DNA of 64,000 nt from Streptomyces sp. NBC_01454 (GTDB lineage Bacteria > Actinomycetota > Actinomycetes > Streptomycetales > Streptomycetaceae): assembly GCF_036227565.1 (NCBI RefSeq), contig NZ_CP109460.1:4402001-4466000 (forward strand). The letters are read 5' to 3'. This document shows positions 33,073 through 40,745 of this stretch, in pieces. Each line of letters begins with the position of its first letter. The stretch's first letter is position 1. A program made the translations under genes and the position numbers. The notes beneath the pieces are model-generated. The model did no database searches. It saw nothing but the letters and a program-made list of their open reading frames with translations, and was not told the DNA's origin.

Positions 33073-33549
33073 ATGTCCCGCGCACAGCTCGCCCTTCGCG
33101 TCAGCGACCTCGAAGCGTCGATCACCTTCTACTCGAAGCTGTTCGGCACCGAACCGGCCAAGCGACGCGACGGCTACGCCAACTTCGCCCTCACCGAACC
33201 GCCACTCAAGCTCGTACTGATCGAGGGCGTGCCCGGCCAGGAGACCCGCCTCGACCACCTCGGAGTAGAGGTCGAGTCCACGGACCAGGTGACGGCCGCC
33301 ACGACCCGGCTCAAGGACGCCGGCCTCGCCACGTTCGAGGAGAACGACACCTCGTGCTGCTACGCCCTGCAGGACAAGGTGTGGGTACACGGCCCCGGCA
33401 AGGAGCCGTGGGAGGTCTACGTCGTCAAGGCCGACGCCGACACCCTCGGCAAGAGCGACGATCCGTCCGCAGGCACCGGCAGTGACGCCTGCTGCGCGAG
33501 CAAGCCGGTCGACGCGAACTCTGTCGCGGGTTGCGGCTGCGGAAGCTGA
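33073..33549 (+). CDS. arsI: ArsI/CadI-type dioxygenase, putative organoarsenical lyase
   Basis: 158 residues from an ATG at 33073 with GGGAG upstream. A vicinal-oxygen-chelate fold (LRVSDLEASITFYSKLFGTE; LDHLGVEVES; EPWEVYVVKAD gives a metal triad of His/His/Glu type), with the vicinal Cys95-Cys96 pair (TSCCYAL) that binds trivalent methylarsenite in ArsI C-As lyases. A cysteine-rich tail (DACCASK, GCGCGS) ends the protein. ArsI breaks the C-As bond of methylarsenite; related CadI proteins are cadmium-induced. Context with arsR supports the arsenic role. Confidence 0.9.
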   Translation: MSRAQLALRVSDLEASITFYSKLFGTEPAKRRDGYANFALTEPPLKLVLIEGVPGQETRLDHLGVEVESTDQVTAATTRLKDAGLATFEENDTSCCYALQDKVWVHGPGKEPWEVYVVKADADTLGKSDDPSAGTGSDACCASKPVDANSVAGCGCGS

Positions 33550-34080
33550 CGCCCGCCCCTTGCCCCCCAGCAAAATCTGTGGCCAGGGGACACCCCGGAC
33601 GAGAAGGACCCGGCAGGACGATGCGGAGTCCCCTGGCTCGTTGCGCCGGCCTTGCATGCGTAACCCTGTTGGCACGGCGGGCTTTTGGGCGCCATCCTTC
33701 CTCACCGACCAGCGTCCAGAGCACTGCACGACAAGCGCCACGAATGTCCGTGCCCCATCCGTGCCCTTCAGGCCGGTCAACAGCGGTCACGCGGGGCACC
33801 ATCGGACGACGGCGCTAGGCAGCATTTCTGCAGGTCAGGGCCGGATGACTGCTCCAAGCCCCGTTGATTCCCAAGCTCAGGGCACAGGATAGGTCCGCGT
33901 CGCGTGGCCAAAGCTGCTTGGCAACCAGTCATTACGGGGGCGGCAGAGGGTTCCGGAGGCACACGACGCAATCGCCGGACTGGGGCTGAGGAAGGTGGGA
34001 TGGTGATCCGACTTCACCAGCTCTCGTCTCACGGGTCTTGGGTGAGGAGCCGGGCATCCGACTGGAGAGGACGACAGGCC
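33550..34080. other. Unassigned region after arsI
   Basis: 531 bases with open frames on both strands but no start with a good ribosome binding site, no recognisable protein and mixed composition. It may hold decayed coding sequence. Confidence 0.5.
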
Positions 34081-34428
34081 GTGACGGAACAGCGCTGCGA
34101 TCGCTGTGATCTCATCATCGGGGCGGGGTGCGCCTGCCCGTCCGAGGGTGTGGCTCCTCGCATTGTTGGCGGCCAAGCACCGAAACAGGCCAGCCGCCAC
34201 GGGCAGCCGCCCCACGCCATCATCGTGTCGCCTGCGGGGAACGCCCACCTGCCCGGCTGCAACCACCTCTCCGACAGCGAAATCGCTGGGCCGAAGTTCG
34301 GCTGGGTGGCTGGCCCCGATCCCGATGCCTGGTCCCGCATATCGGAGTCGCAGCCGCTGCGAGCCACCGAGGGCAACGCCGGGCGAGTGGCGACCCGTCG
34401 CTGCCTGACTTGCGATACCTACGCGTAA
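34081..34428 (+). CDS. Small zinc-ribbon-like hypothetical protein at the element's right end
   Basis: 115 residues from a GTG at 34081 with GAGAGGA about 9 bases upstream. Cysteine pairs at both ends (CDRCDLIIGAGCACP near the N-terminus, CLTCDTYA at the C-terminus) and a central HLPGCNH could bind zinc. I recognise no family. It is the last gene before attR, outside the transfer module, so it is cargo or a small DNA/RNA-binding factor of the element. Confidence 0.55.
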   Translation: MTEQRCDRCDLIIGAGCACPSEGVAPRIVGGQAPKQASRHGQPPHAIIVSPAGNAHLPGCNHLSDSEIAGPKFGWVAGPDPDAWSRISESQPLRATEGNAGRVATRRCLTCDTYA

Positions 34429-34463
34429 GACGCTGCGCCGAATGCCTGGTCAGCCGTCCGCCA

Positions 34464-34485
34464 TGCGTGAGCGATGCGTGAGCGG
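34464..34485. repeat. Candidate integrase arm-binding site, right
   Basis: The same 22 bases as 19146-19167, two tandem copies of TGCGTGAGCG plus A or G, 117 bp inside attR. In the circular form the two copies would flank the attP core. Confidence 0.6.
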
Positions 34486-34601
34486 ACGGCGTGACACAGG
34501 CCGGTCCGGCGCTGGACCTGGCGTCAGCTGTAGGTGCCGTGACCAGGGAGAACCGGACTCCGGTGGACTACCTGGGACCCTGGGTCCCCGGTTCGTCGGG
34601 T

Positions 34602-34645
34602 CTTTTAATCCATTGGTTCAGGGTTCGAGCCCCTGATGGCCCACC
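34602..34645 (+). repeat. attR, 44-bp direct repeat
   Basis: A second copy of the 3' part of tRNA-Lys, identical to 19014-19057. It lacks the 5' half, so it is not a tRNA gene. Confidence 0.93.
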
Positions 34646-34690
34646 AGAAACGGACGGGAGAGCCGTCCGCGGCGCCCACCGGCGCCCCGA

Positions 34691-34718
34691 GGGCCCGGGC
34701 CGGAGACGGTCCGGGCCC
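34691..34718 (+). terminator. Hairpin, original tRNA-Lys terminator
   Basis: GGGCCCGG pairs with CCGGGCCC around 12 bases, 46 bases past attR. In the empty chromosome it would directly follow tRNA-Lys. The 34719-34954 stretch beyond shows no convincing gene start. Confidence 0.6.
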
Positions 34719-34954
34719 TTCGTCGTATGCCGCTCTCGCCCGCGGTCCCAAGTGGCCCTGACGCACGTGATCCTGGGGGCGCGCCGGCCTCGGTGCGGGC
34801 GCCCGGAGACGTCCATGGCACCCGGCCCCCGGCGGATGACCCGTCCGGCCCCCGGCGATTCGCCGCCCGGTCCCGTACCGGCAACCCTGGGGACGGCGGA
34901 CGGCGGGACGGCGGCGTGGGTGCCCGCGTGGACGGGCGGCAGGGGAAGGGGCCG

Positions 34955-36091
34955 GTGCGGATGCGCGACGGTGCGGCGCCCCCCGAGGGCGGCGGGGAGC
35001 GGCGGGCCCCGGTGTCCCCGGCTGTCCGCCGCCTGGTGGGCCGCATCCCGGTTCTGCTGATCATCGGCGGCCTGGCCTTCGGCATGGCGGCGCCACCCGG
35101 CTGCACCGCCGCCCCCTTCTTCGCCGCCGCCCCGCCGGCCGCCGCGCCGCTGTCCTCGCTGCGGACCACCGCGCTGACGGCCCTGGCCGCCACGCTCGGC
35201 GAGATCTGGACCGTCCTCTACCGCGGCGCCGCACAGACCCGCGGGGCCGCGGTGACGGAGATCGTCCTGGTCCTCGCCGTTTCCCTGCTCGCGCCGGCCA
35301 TCAACCGGGTGGTGCGGGCCGGCGGTGGCCACCCGGCAGCCGTGCAGGAGGCCGCGGCCGCCCAGCGCGCCGTCCTGCCCATGCCGCCCGCACGGCTCGC
35401 CGGGTTCGCCGTCGCCGCCCGCTACCGGGGTGCGCGAGCGGCCTCCGGGACCGGCGGCGACCTCTACGCGGCGCAGGACACCCCGCACGGCGTACGGCTG
35501 ATCGTCGGCGACGTACGGGGCAAGGGCCTGCCGGCGGTGGCGTCCGCGATGACCGTCCTCGGCGCGTTCCGTGAGGCCGCGGATCAGGAGACCACCCTGG
35601 AGGCGGTGGCGGCGCGGCTGGAGCGGGCGCTGGAACGGGAGCGCGAGCGGTGCGACGGCCCCGACCGGTCCGAGGACTTCGCCACCGCCCTCCTGGCCGA
35701 GCTGCCCGCCGGCGAGCCGTCCGTCCTGCGGGTGCTCAACCGCGGCCACCCCGCCCCGCTGCTGCTCGCCCCGGACGGCGGGCTGCGCGAGCTGCTTCCG
35801 GCGGAGCCGGGGCTCCCGCTGGGGATGAGCGGGGTGGGCAGCCGGCCCGGCCGGCCGGACGAGACGTTCTTCCCGGCCGGTGCCCTGCTGCTCTGCTTCA
35901 CCGACGGGGTGACCGCGGCCCGTGATCTGTTCGGCCGCAGCTACCACCCGCCGGGCAGACTGCGCGGCGGCCGCTTCCCGGGCCCGGACGTCCTCCTGGA
36001 CACCCTCATCGAGGACGTCACCCGGCACACGGGCGGCGAACCGGCCGACGATGTGGCCCTGCTGGCGGTGCAGCGGCCGATGGGAGAGTAG
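34955..36091 (+). CDS. SpoIIE/PP2C-type serine/threonine phosphatase
   Basis: 378 residues from a GTG at 34955 behind AGGGGAAGGG; an ATG at 34961 is an alternative. Two or three hydrophobic segments lie near residues 25-115 (IPVLLIIGGLAFGMAAP; EIVLVLAVSLLAPAI), followed by a cytoplasmic SpoIIE domain with the metal-binding motifs GGDLYAA, VGDVRGKGLPA, LLCFTDGVTAARD and EPADDVALL. It probably dephosphorylates an anti-sigma-factor antagonist in a stress or development partner-switch. Partners are not encoded nearby. Confidence 0.9.
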   Translation: MRMRDGAAPPEGGGERRAPVSPAVRRLVGRIPVLLIIGGLAFGMAAPPGCTAAPFFAAAPPAAAPLSSLRTTALTALAATLGEIWTVLYRGAAQTRGAAVTEIVLVLAVSLLAPAINRVVRAGGGHPAAVQEAAAAQRAVLPMPPARLAGFAVAARYRGARAASGTGGDLYAAQDTPHGVRLIVGDVRGKGLPAVASAMTVLGAFREAADQETTLEAVAARLERALERERERCDGPDRSEDFATALLAELPAGEPSVLRVLNRGHPAPLLLAPDGGLRELLPAEPGLPLGMSGVGSRPGRPDETFFPAGALLLCFTDGVTAARDLFGRSYHPPGRLRGGRFPGPDVLLDTLIEDVTRHTGGEPADDVALLAVQRPMGE

Positions 36092-36175
36092 GAGCGGGAG
36101 TAAGGAGCGAGGAGTAGGGAGCGGGGAGTAGGGGTGCGCCCGTGCGGGACGTGGTCGGCGGGGCCGGGCCGGGGC

Positions 36176-37420
36176 TCAGGTTCCGGGTGCGTCTGCTGGG
36201 TTTGCTGTGTTGGCTGGGTTGGCCGTGTTGGCCGTGTCTGCCGGGGCCGGCAGTCGGTGCAGGCTCCGGCCGTGCGGACCGGTGAGGGCGACCGGGCGTT
36301 CGTCCAGGGCGAGGGTGAGCCGGGCGTCCGGCCGGTCCGGGTGGGGCGAGCGGTGCGCGGGCGGGGTGATCCACGGCAGGACGGCGTGCGGCTCGTGGGA
36401 GATCCAGTGCCCGCCGCCGGGACGGCCGTCGAGCAGCGACCGGACGAGCCGCGCGAACTCCTCGCGGCGGGCGGGCGGAAGCGAGCCCAGCGCCTCGCTG
36501 TGGAAGATGACCAGGGTGGCCTCGGGCGGCGCCTCGGCGGCGAGCGCGGGCAGGTCGCCGACCAGATCGCCGCGCACCATCCGCGGCCGCGGCGCCGTCC
36601 GCACCGCCTCGACGGCCGCCGACAGCCGCGCCGCCCGCTCTCCGTCGCCCGGCCAGACGAGCGCCTGCAGCCAGCGCAGGTCCTCCGGCTCCGACACCGG
36701 GTCGAGCGGATCGGAGGTGATGCCCGCCCGCCAGACGATCCGGGGCAGCCGGCCGGCCAGCTCCTGGGCCGGCCAGTCCGTACGGCATCCGAACACCGCC
36801 GGACTCTCCGGCGCCCCGGCCTCGGTACGGGGGCCCGCACGGCCGTGTCCCAGCCCGTTCCCCGGCTCGTCCTCCGGCCCGTCCCCCGGCCCGTCCTTCG
36901 CGCCGTCCGCGAACGGGGCGTGCGCGAACGGGGCGTGCGCGTAGCGGTAGCGATAGCGGTCGGGGTGCAGGCCCAGCCCCGCGGTCGTCCCGGCCTCCAG
37001 CAGTGCCAGCGGCTGCGGCAGGGTGGCGAGCAGCGGCAGCAGTGCGGCGCAGTGGGCCGGTTCGTCGGTCCGGGGGGTGCGCCGCATGATGACCGCGCGC
37101 ACCTCGTCCCAGTGCCGGACCGTCCACTCGCGCCACCGTTCGTACGCGGCCGCACCGCGCGGGCCCAGATCGGCGTGCGGTCCGTCGAGGTGGCGGACGG
37201 CGGCGAGCAGCAGGGCCGGCTGCTGCTTCTCGCCGGCGGGCAGCGCCCCCGACAACAGCGCGCAGAACTCCTCGTCCTGGCCGATCCGCGCGCTCAACTC
37301 CTCGTGCGCCTCGGACCGCCCCCGCGCCCGGTGCCAGGAGAACTCCCGGTACCGCTCCGCCACTGCCCATGCGCCACCGGCGCCCCCGACATGACCGGTG
37401 TTCCCGGCGTTGACGACCAT
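36176..37420 (-). CDS. DUF2332 family protein
   Basis: 414 residues from an ATG at 37420. The body matches DUF2332 proteins of actinobacteria (RYREFSWHRARGRSEAHEEL; LLEAGTTAGLGLHPDRYRY; GDLVGDLPALAAEAPPEATLVIFHSE), which resemble methyltransferase-like folds but have no proven activity. Repeat-derived insertions are seen: AHAPFAHAPFAD (two copies of a 15-base unit near 36910-36940), GDGPEDEP-type repeats, and NTANPANTANP at the C-terminus from a short DNA repeat. Confidence 0.82.
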   Translation of the reverse strand: MVVNAGNTGHVGGAGGAWAVAERYREFSWHRARGRSEAHEELSARIGQDEEFCALLSGALPAGEKQQPALLLAAVRHLDGPHADLGPRGAAAYERWREWTVRHWDEVRAVIMRRTPRTDEPAHCAALLPLLATLPQPLALLEAGTTAGLGLHPDRYRYRYAHAPFAHAPFADGAKDGPGDGPEDEPGNGLGHGRAGPRTEAGAPESPAVFGCRTDWPAQELAGRLPRIVWRAGITSDPLDPVSEPEDLRWLQALVWPGDGERAARLSAAVEAVRTAPRPRMVRGDLVGDLPALAAEAPPEATLVIFHSEALGSLPPARREEFARLVRSLLDGRPGGGHWISHEPHAVLPWITPPAHRSPHPDRPDARLTLALDERPVALTGPHGRSLHRLPAPADTANTANPANTANPADAPGT

Positions 37421-37682
37421 GATCCGACGCTACTGCTCTCACGTTCCGTAACTGAGGGCCACCCCTCCGCATAACAACTGACGCACAATCACCGCGAGAT
37501 CGTTTAGCGCCGGGTGGGCGACTCGCCCGGTTGCCACCCCGATGAGCCGCAAAGTCCCTGCCCCGGCTCGTGTGCCGGCCGTATCGATTCGTGGGAAGGC
37601 TTGGAATTCGGATGCGATCTCTATTACTGTCCGATAACGCAGCGCGGTCGTCCCAGCCGCCGCAAGAGGCGGCACCGTGCGC

Positions 37683-37845
37683 TGACGCCGAATCCCGCAC
37701 GCGCTTTTCACGCACCCCCAGCACCTCGAACTGCACCAAGGGAACCGGGGAACCACTTCCTTGGGGTGAATCGGACGCCCTCCGCCAGCGGGCGCCCGTA
37801 GGAGACCTTCCTGCTCCGAACCCGTCAGCTAACCCGGTAGGCGAG
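37683..37845 (+). promoter_or_regulatory. c-di-AMP (ydaO/yuaA) riboswitch
   Basis: The conserved blocks of the ydaO class occur in order: CGCCGAATC near the 5' end, ACCGGGGAACCA, TTGGGGTGAATC, GTAGGAGACC, CTCCGAACCCGTCAGCTAACC and GTAGGCG near the 3' end, with 5'/3' pairing of ACGCC and GGCG. It lies 25 bases before the start codon of an M23 peptidase gene. In Streptomyces this riboswitch controls cell-wall hydrolases in response to c-di-AMP. Boundaries are approximate. The preceding 37421-37682 contains no gene. Confidence 0.9.
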
Positions 37846-37869
37846 AAGGAAGGAAAGGAGTGCGCCTCC

Positions 37870-38985
37870 GTGGCGTCCAACAGGCCTGCCCCCGAGGGTT
37901 CGTCCGCCTTTGAGCCCGATGACCGAGGTGCCTTCCGGGGCCCCGGTGATCCGGACGGAAACGGCGACGGTCCGTGGGAGGAATGGAATCCCACCGAGGA
38001 ATCCGTCCGTTCCGTCCGCGGTAAGCACCGGGTGGCCAAGCAGCGTGCCGGCGGCCTCGCCCGCGGCGGCACGGTCCTGGGTGTCGGAGTGATCGCCGCG
38101 GTCGGCGCGAGCGGAATGGCCTCGGCCGAGGACCGCCCGCCGCTTCCGATCTCGATGCCCGACCTCGGCGGAATGGCCGACGACCTCTCCGGCGCCCTCC
38201 CGGACGCCGCGTCCCTCCCCGGCGTCGGCGGCCTCATATCCGACGCGGACGCGGACGCCGGCACGGCCTCCGGTTCCACGGATGCCGCCTCCGGTCCCCT
38301 CACCCAGGCCACCCGCACGGGCGCGGACGACGGCGGCGCGGGCCCCGGCGAGGCGCTGCGCAGCCGGATCCTCCAGCAGGCCGACGTGCAGCAGGGCGCC
38401 GGTGAGCAGGAGGCCCGCGACACCGCCGAACACACCGCCCTCCAGCGGGCCGAGCAGGAAGCCACCGCCCACCAGCAGTCGGCCGAGAAGGCCACCGCCG
38501 CCAAGAAGGCAGCCGAGATGGAGGCCAAGCGCCAGGCCGAAGAAGCGGCCCGTCAGAAGGCGGAGGCCGCGCGCCTCGCCAAGCTGGCCCAGAGCTTTAC
38601 CGCCCCCGTCGCCTCCTTCACCCTGACCGCCGGCTTCGGCGAGGCCGGCGACCGCTGGGCCGCGGACCACACCGGTCAGGACTTCGCCGCACCGTCCGGC
38701 ACGCCCGTCAAGGCGATCCACTCCGGCACCATCACCCAGGCCGGCTGGGCCGGTGCGTACGGCTACCGCCTCGTCCTCACCCTCGACGACGGCACCGAAC
38801 TCTGGTTCTGCCATCTGTCCTCGATGGTGAAGACCTCCGGCAAGGTCGGCACCGGCGAGGTCATCGCCCGCGTCGGCGCCACCGGCAATGTCACCGGCCC
38901 CCATCTCCACCTGGAGGTGCGCCCCGGCGGCGGCGACCCGATCGACCCGATGCCGTGGCTGCGGGACCACGGAATCAAGGTGTAA
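37870..38985 (+). CDS. Secreted M23-family cell-wall endopeptidase
   Basis: 371 residues from a GTG at 37870 with GGAAAGGAG ending 9 bases upstream. An N-terminal charged region (KHRVAKQRAGGLARGG) precedes a hydrophobic export-like segment (VLGVGVIAAVGASGMASA), then an acidic linker, an Ala/Glu/Lys coiled coil (about residues 160-240, EKATAAKKAAEMEAKRQAEE) and the LytM domain with zinc ligands in DHTGQDFAAP and HLHLEV. It probably cuts peptidoglycan cross-links. The long leader carries a c-di-AMP riboswitch, so expression should fall when c-di-AMP is high. Confidence 0.93.
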   Translation: MASNRPAPEGSSAFEPDDRGAFRGPGDPDGNGDGPWEEWNPTEESVRSVRGKHRVAKQRAGGLARGGTVLGVGVIAAVGASGMASAEDRPPLPISMPDLGGMADDLSGALPDAASLPGVGGLISDADADAGTASGSTDAASGPLTQATRTGADDGGAGPGEALRSRILQQADVQQGAGEQEARDTAEHTALQRAEQEATAHQQSAEKATAAKKAAEMEAKRQAEEAARQKAEAARLAKLAQSFTAPVASFTLTAGFGEAGDRWAADHTGQDFAAPSGTPVKAIHSGTITQAGWAGAYGYRLVLTLDDGTELWFCHLSSMVKTSGKVGTGEVIARVGATGNVTGPHLHLEVRPGGGDPIDPMPWLRDHGIKV

Positions 38986-39085
38986 CGCCCCTGCGGGAAA
39001 CCGCTGTTGGGCGCGGAGCCGCGAGATGCGGCGTGGGCGGCCGGACCCAGGAATAACTTCCGTCCCGCCGACGCTGCACCTTCGC

Positions 39086-40042
39086 ATGACCACGACTCAA
39101 GGCCCCCGCACCCCCAAGTCCCTCGGCTCGCTCTCCGTCTCCCCGCTCTCCCTGGGCGGCAATGTCTTCGGCTGGACGGCCGACGAAGCCGAGTCCTTCG
39201 CCGTGCTCGACGCGTATGTGGCCGGCGGCGGCAACTTCATCGACACCGCCGACGTCTACTCGGCGTGGGTCCCGGGCAACAAGGGCGGCGAGTCCGAGAC
39301 CGTCATCGGCAACTGGCTGGCCTCGCGCGGCAACCGCGCCGACGTCGTCATCGCCACCAAGGTCGGCGCCCACCCGGACCTCAAGGGTCTGTCCGCCGCG
39401 ACGATCAAGTCCGCGGTCGACGACTCCCTGACCCGCCTGCGCACGGACTACATCGACCTCTACTACACCCACTACGACGACGAATCGGTCGAGGTCGGGG
39501 AGTTCCTCACGGCCCTCGACGACCTCGTCCGGGCCGGCAAGGTCCGTGAGATCGCCGCCTCCAACATCTCGGCGCCGCGCCTGGCGGAGTCCCTGGCCTT
39601 CTCCGCCCGCGAGGGCCTGGCCCGCTACGTCGCCCTCCAGCCGCACTACAACCTGGTCTCCCGCGACACCTACGAGGGCGACCTCGCCGACGTGGCCGCC
39701 CGCAACAACGTGGCGGCGGTGCCGTACTACGCCCTCGCCTCCGGCTTCCTGACCGGCAAGTACCGCCCGGGCACCACGACCGACAGCGCTCGCTCCGGTG
39801 CCGCCGCCAAGCATCTGACCACCGACCGCGGCCTCCGCGTCCTGCAGGCCCTCGACACCGTCGCCACCGCCCACGAGGCCGAAGTCGCCACCGTCGCCCT
39901 GGCCTGGCTCGCCGCCCGGCCCACCGTCGCGGCCCCGATCGCCAGCGCCCGCACGGTGGATCAGCTGCCGGCGTTGCTGGCGGTGGCAGATCTGACGCTC
40001 AGCGACGCCGAACTCACCTTGCTGAACGAGGCTTCGGCCTGA
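39086..40042 (+). CDS. Aldo/keto reductase
   Basis: 318 residues from an ATG at 39086, without an obvious ribosome binding site. NADPH-dependent (beta/alpha)8 reductase: SLGGNVFGW, the catalytic Asp/Tyr region FIDTADVYSAW, the Lys of VIATKVG, YIDLYYTH, and IAASNIS / LASGFLTGKY for cofactor and barrel. Closest in pattern to the YajO/Tas-like subgroup of AKRs. The substrate is unknown; the neighbouring M23 gene gives no clue. Confidence 0.93.
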   Translation: MTTTQGPRTPKSLGSLSVSPLSLGGNVFGWTADEAESFAVLDAYVAGGGNFIDTADVYSAWVPGNKGGESETVIGNWLASRGNRADVVIATKVGAHPDLKGLSAATIKSAVDDSLTRLRTDYIDLYYTHYDDESVEVGEFLTALDDLVRAGKVREIAASNISAPRLAESLAFSAREGLARYVALQPHYNLVSRDTYEGDLADVAARNNVAAVPYYALASGFLTGKYRPGTTTDSARSGAAAKHLTTDRGLRVLQALDTVATAHEAEVATVALAWLAARPTVAAPIASARTVDQLPALLAVADLTLSDAELTLLNEASA

Positions 40043-40109
40043 GCCAGGGGAACAACCACGGGCGGGGCCGGAACACGGGGCCGGCCCCGTGTTCCGCCGA
40101 CCCCGGCCC

Positions 40110-40415
40110 TCACCCCTGCCGGCGGTCCACCACTGCCCACGACGCGGCGGCCATCCCACCCGCCACCGCGCACACCGAAGGCCACGCCCCGATCTTCTTC
40201 GCCAGCGGATGCGACCCGGCAAACGCCGCCACATAGGCCCCGCCCAACGCCACCGCCGTCGCATTCCCGGCCTTCTGCTGCCACCCCTTGGCCGCCACGG
40301 CCCCGGCCGCCAACAACGCCACTCCCCCAAGGGGCCGCTTCTTGGTCCAGCGGGCCACGGCGTAGCCGCCGAGCAGGCCGGTTGCGGCGATCACGCCTGT
40401 CGGTACGCGGGTCAT
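40110..40415 (-). CDS. Small hydrophobic membrane protein
   Basis: 101 residues from an ATG at 40415, with GGAGG 6 bases upstream; earlier ATGs at 40430 and 40439 are not preceded by such a site. Three likely membrane helices (GVIAATGLLGGYAVARW, LGGVALLAAGAVAAKGW, and VALGGAYVAAFAGSHPL or WPSVCAVAGGMAAASWAVV). No family is recognised. It marks the left edge of the conserved backbone before the defence island. Confidence 0.7.
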   Translation of the reverse strand: MTRVPTGVIAATGLLGGYAVARWTKKRPLGGVALLAAGAVAAKGWQQKAGNATAVALGGAYVAAFAGSHPLAKKIGAWPSVCAVAGGMAAASWAVVDRRQG

Positions 40416-40745
40416 GGGGAACCTCCACATCAGGGACAAGCCGTCGTAGAGCCTACGTCGGGGAGCCGCACACCGACCGGAGCACCCGCAGGGGCGATTT
40501 CAAGCCGGCCAACTATGGCGAAATCGCCATGATTTCCCGTGAATACCCATGTGCTTCAGCCGAAATTCCGAGATGGGGCACCCACTGTTTCGCGACCGGT
40601 GGCAATGCCTCCGCCCAGTGGCCGAGAATCGTGGCGTGGGCGGGGGCACCCCTTGTTCGGCTCGAGCGTCACTTGTGTGACGCGTGCGCTCGGAACACCG
40701 GCATCCCGGCCCGCGACGGGTCCGGTCCAGGGTGAGGCGAAGACG
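40416..40745. other. Left boundary of the defence island
   Basis: 330 bases between the small membrane gene and the Z1 gene. Part of it can be read as an upstream extension of the Z1 frame from 40539, but its composition does not look like the Z1 protein and no regulator gene is present. The island promoter must lie here. Base composition drops from the surrounding level near 40500. Confidence 0.45.

Larger units (their letters stand above)
19014..34645. mobile_element. 15.6 kb integrative mobilizable element in tRNA-Lys
   Basis: Bounded by a perfect 44-bp direct repeat of the tRNA-Lys 3' end. It carries a tyrosine integrase next to the left end, an XRE-type and a small HTH regulator, a DUF3631 ATPase, a DUF2637 membrane protein, MobC and a relaxase, then a putative RiPP-type operon and an arsenic resistance block. 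There is no FtsK/SpoIIIE-type TraB, so it is best called an integrative mobilizable element, related to actinomycete integrative conjugative elements (AICEs). The flanking genes match the conserved Streptomyces backbone. Confidence 0.92.

Noticed and set aside
34602..34645. Second tRNA-Lys gene
   Set aside because: Only the 3' part from the anticodon loop is present, without the acceptor 5' strand and D arm; it is attR.
34568..36028. Long minus-strand open frame ending in GARTLNQWIK-like residues near attR
   Set aside because: It is antisense to the SpoIIE-type phosphatase gene; the integrase-like tail arises because attR copies the tRNA-overlapping end of int.
40539..40745. N-terminal extension of the Z1 protein
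   Set aside because: The extra 69 residues look like translated intergenic sequence (Arg/Pro/Gly, no conservation pattern). Start at 40746 preferred, not proven.
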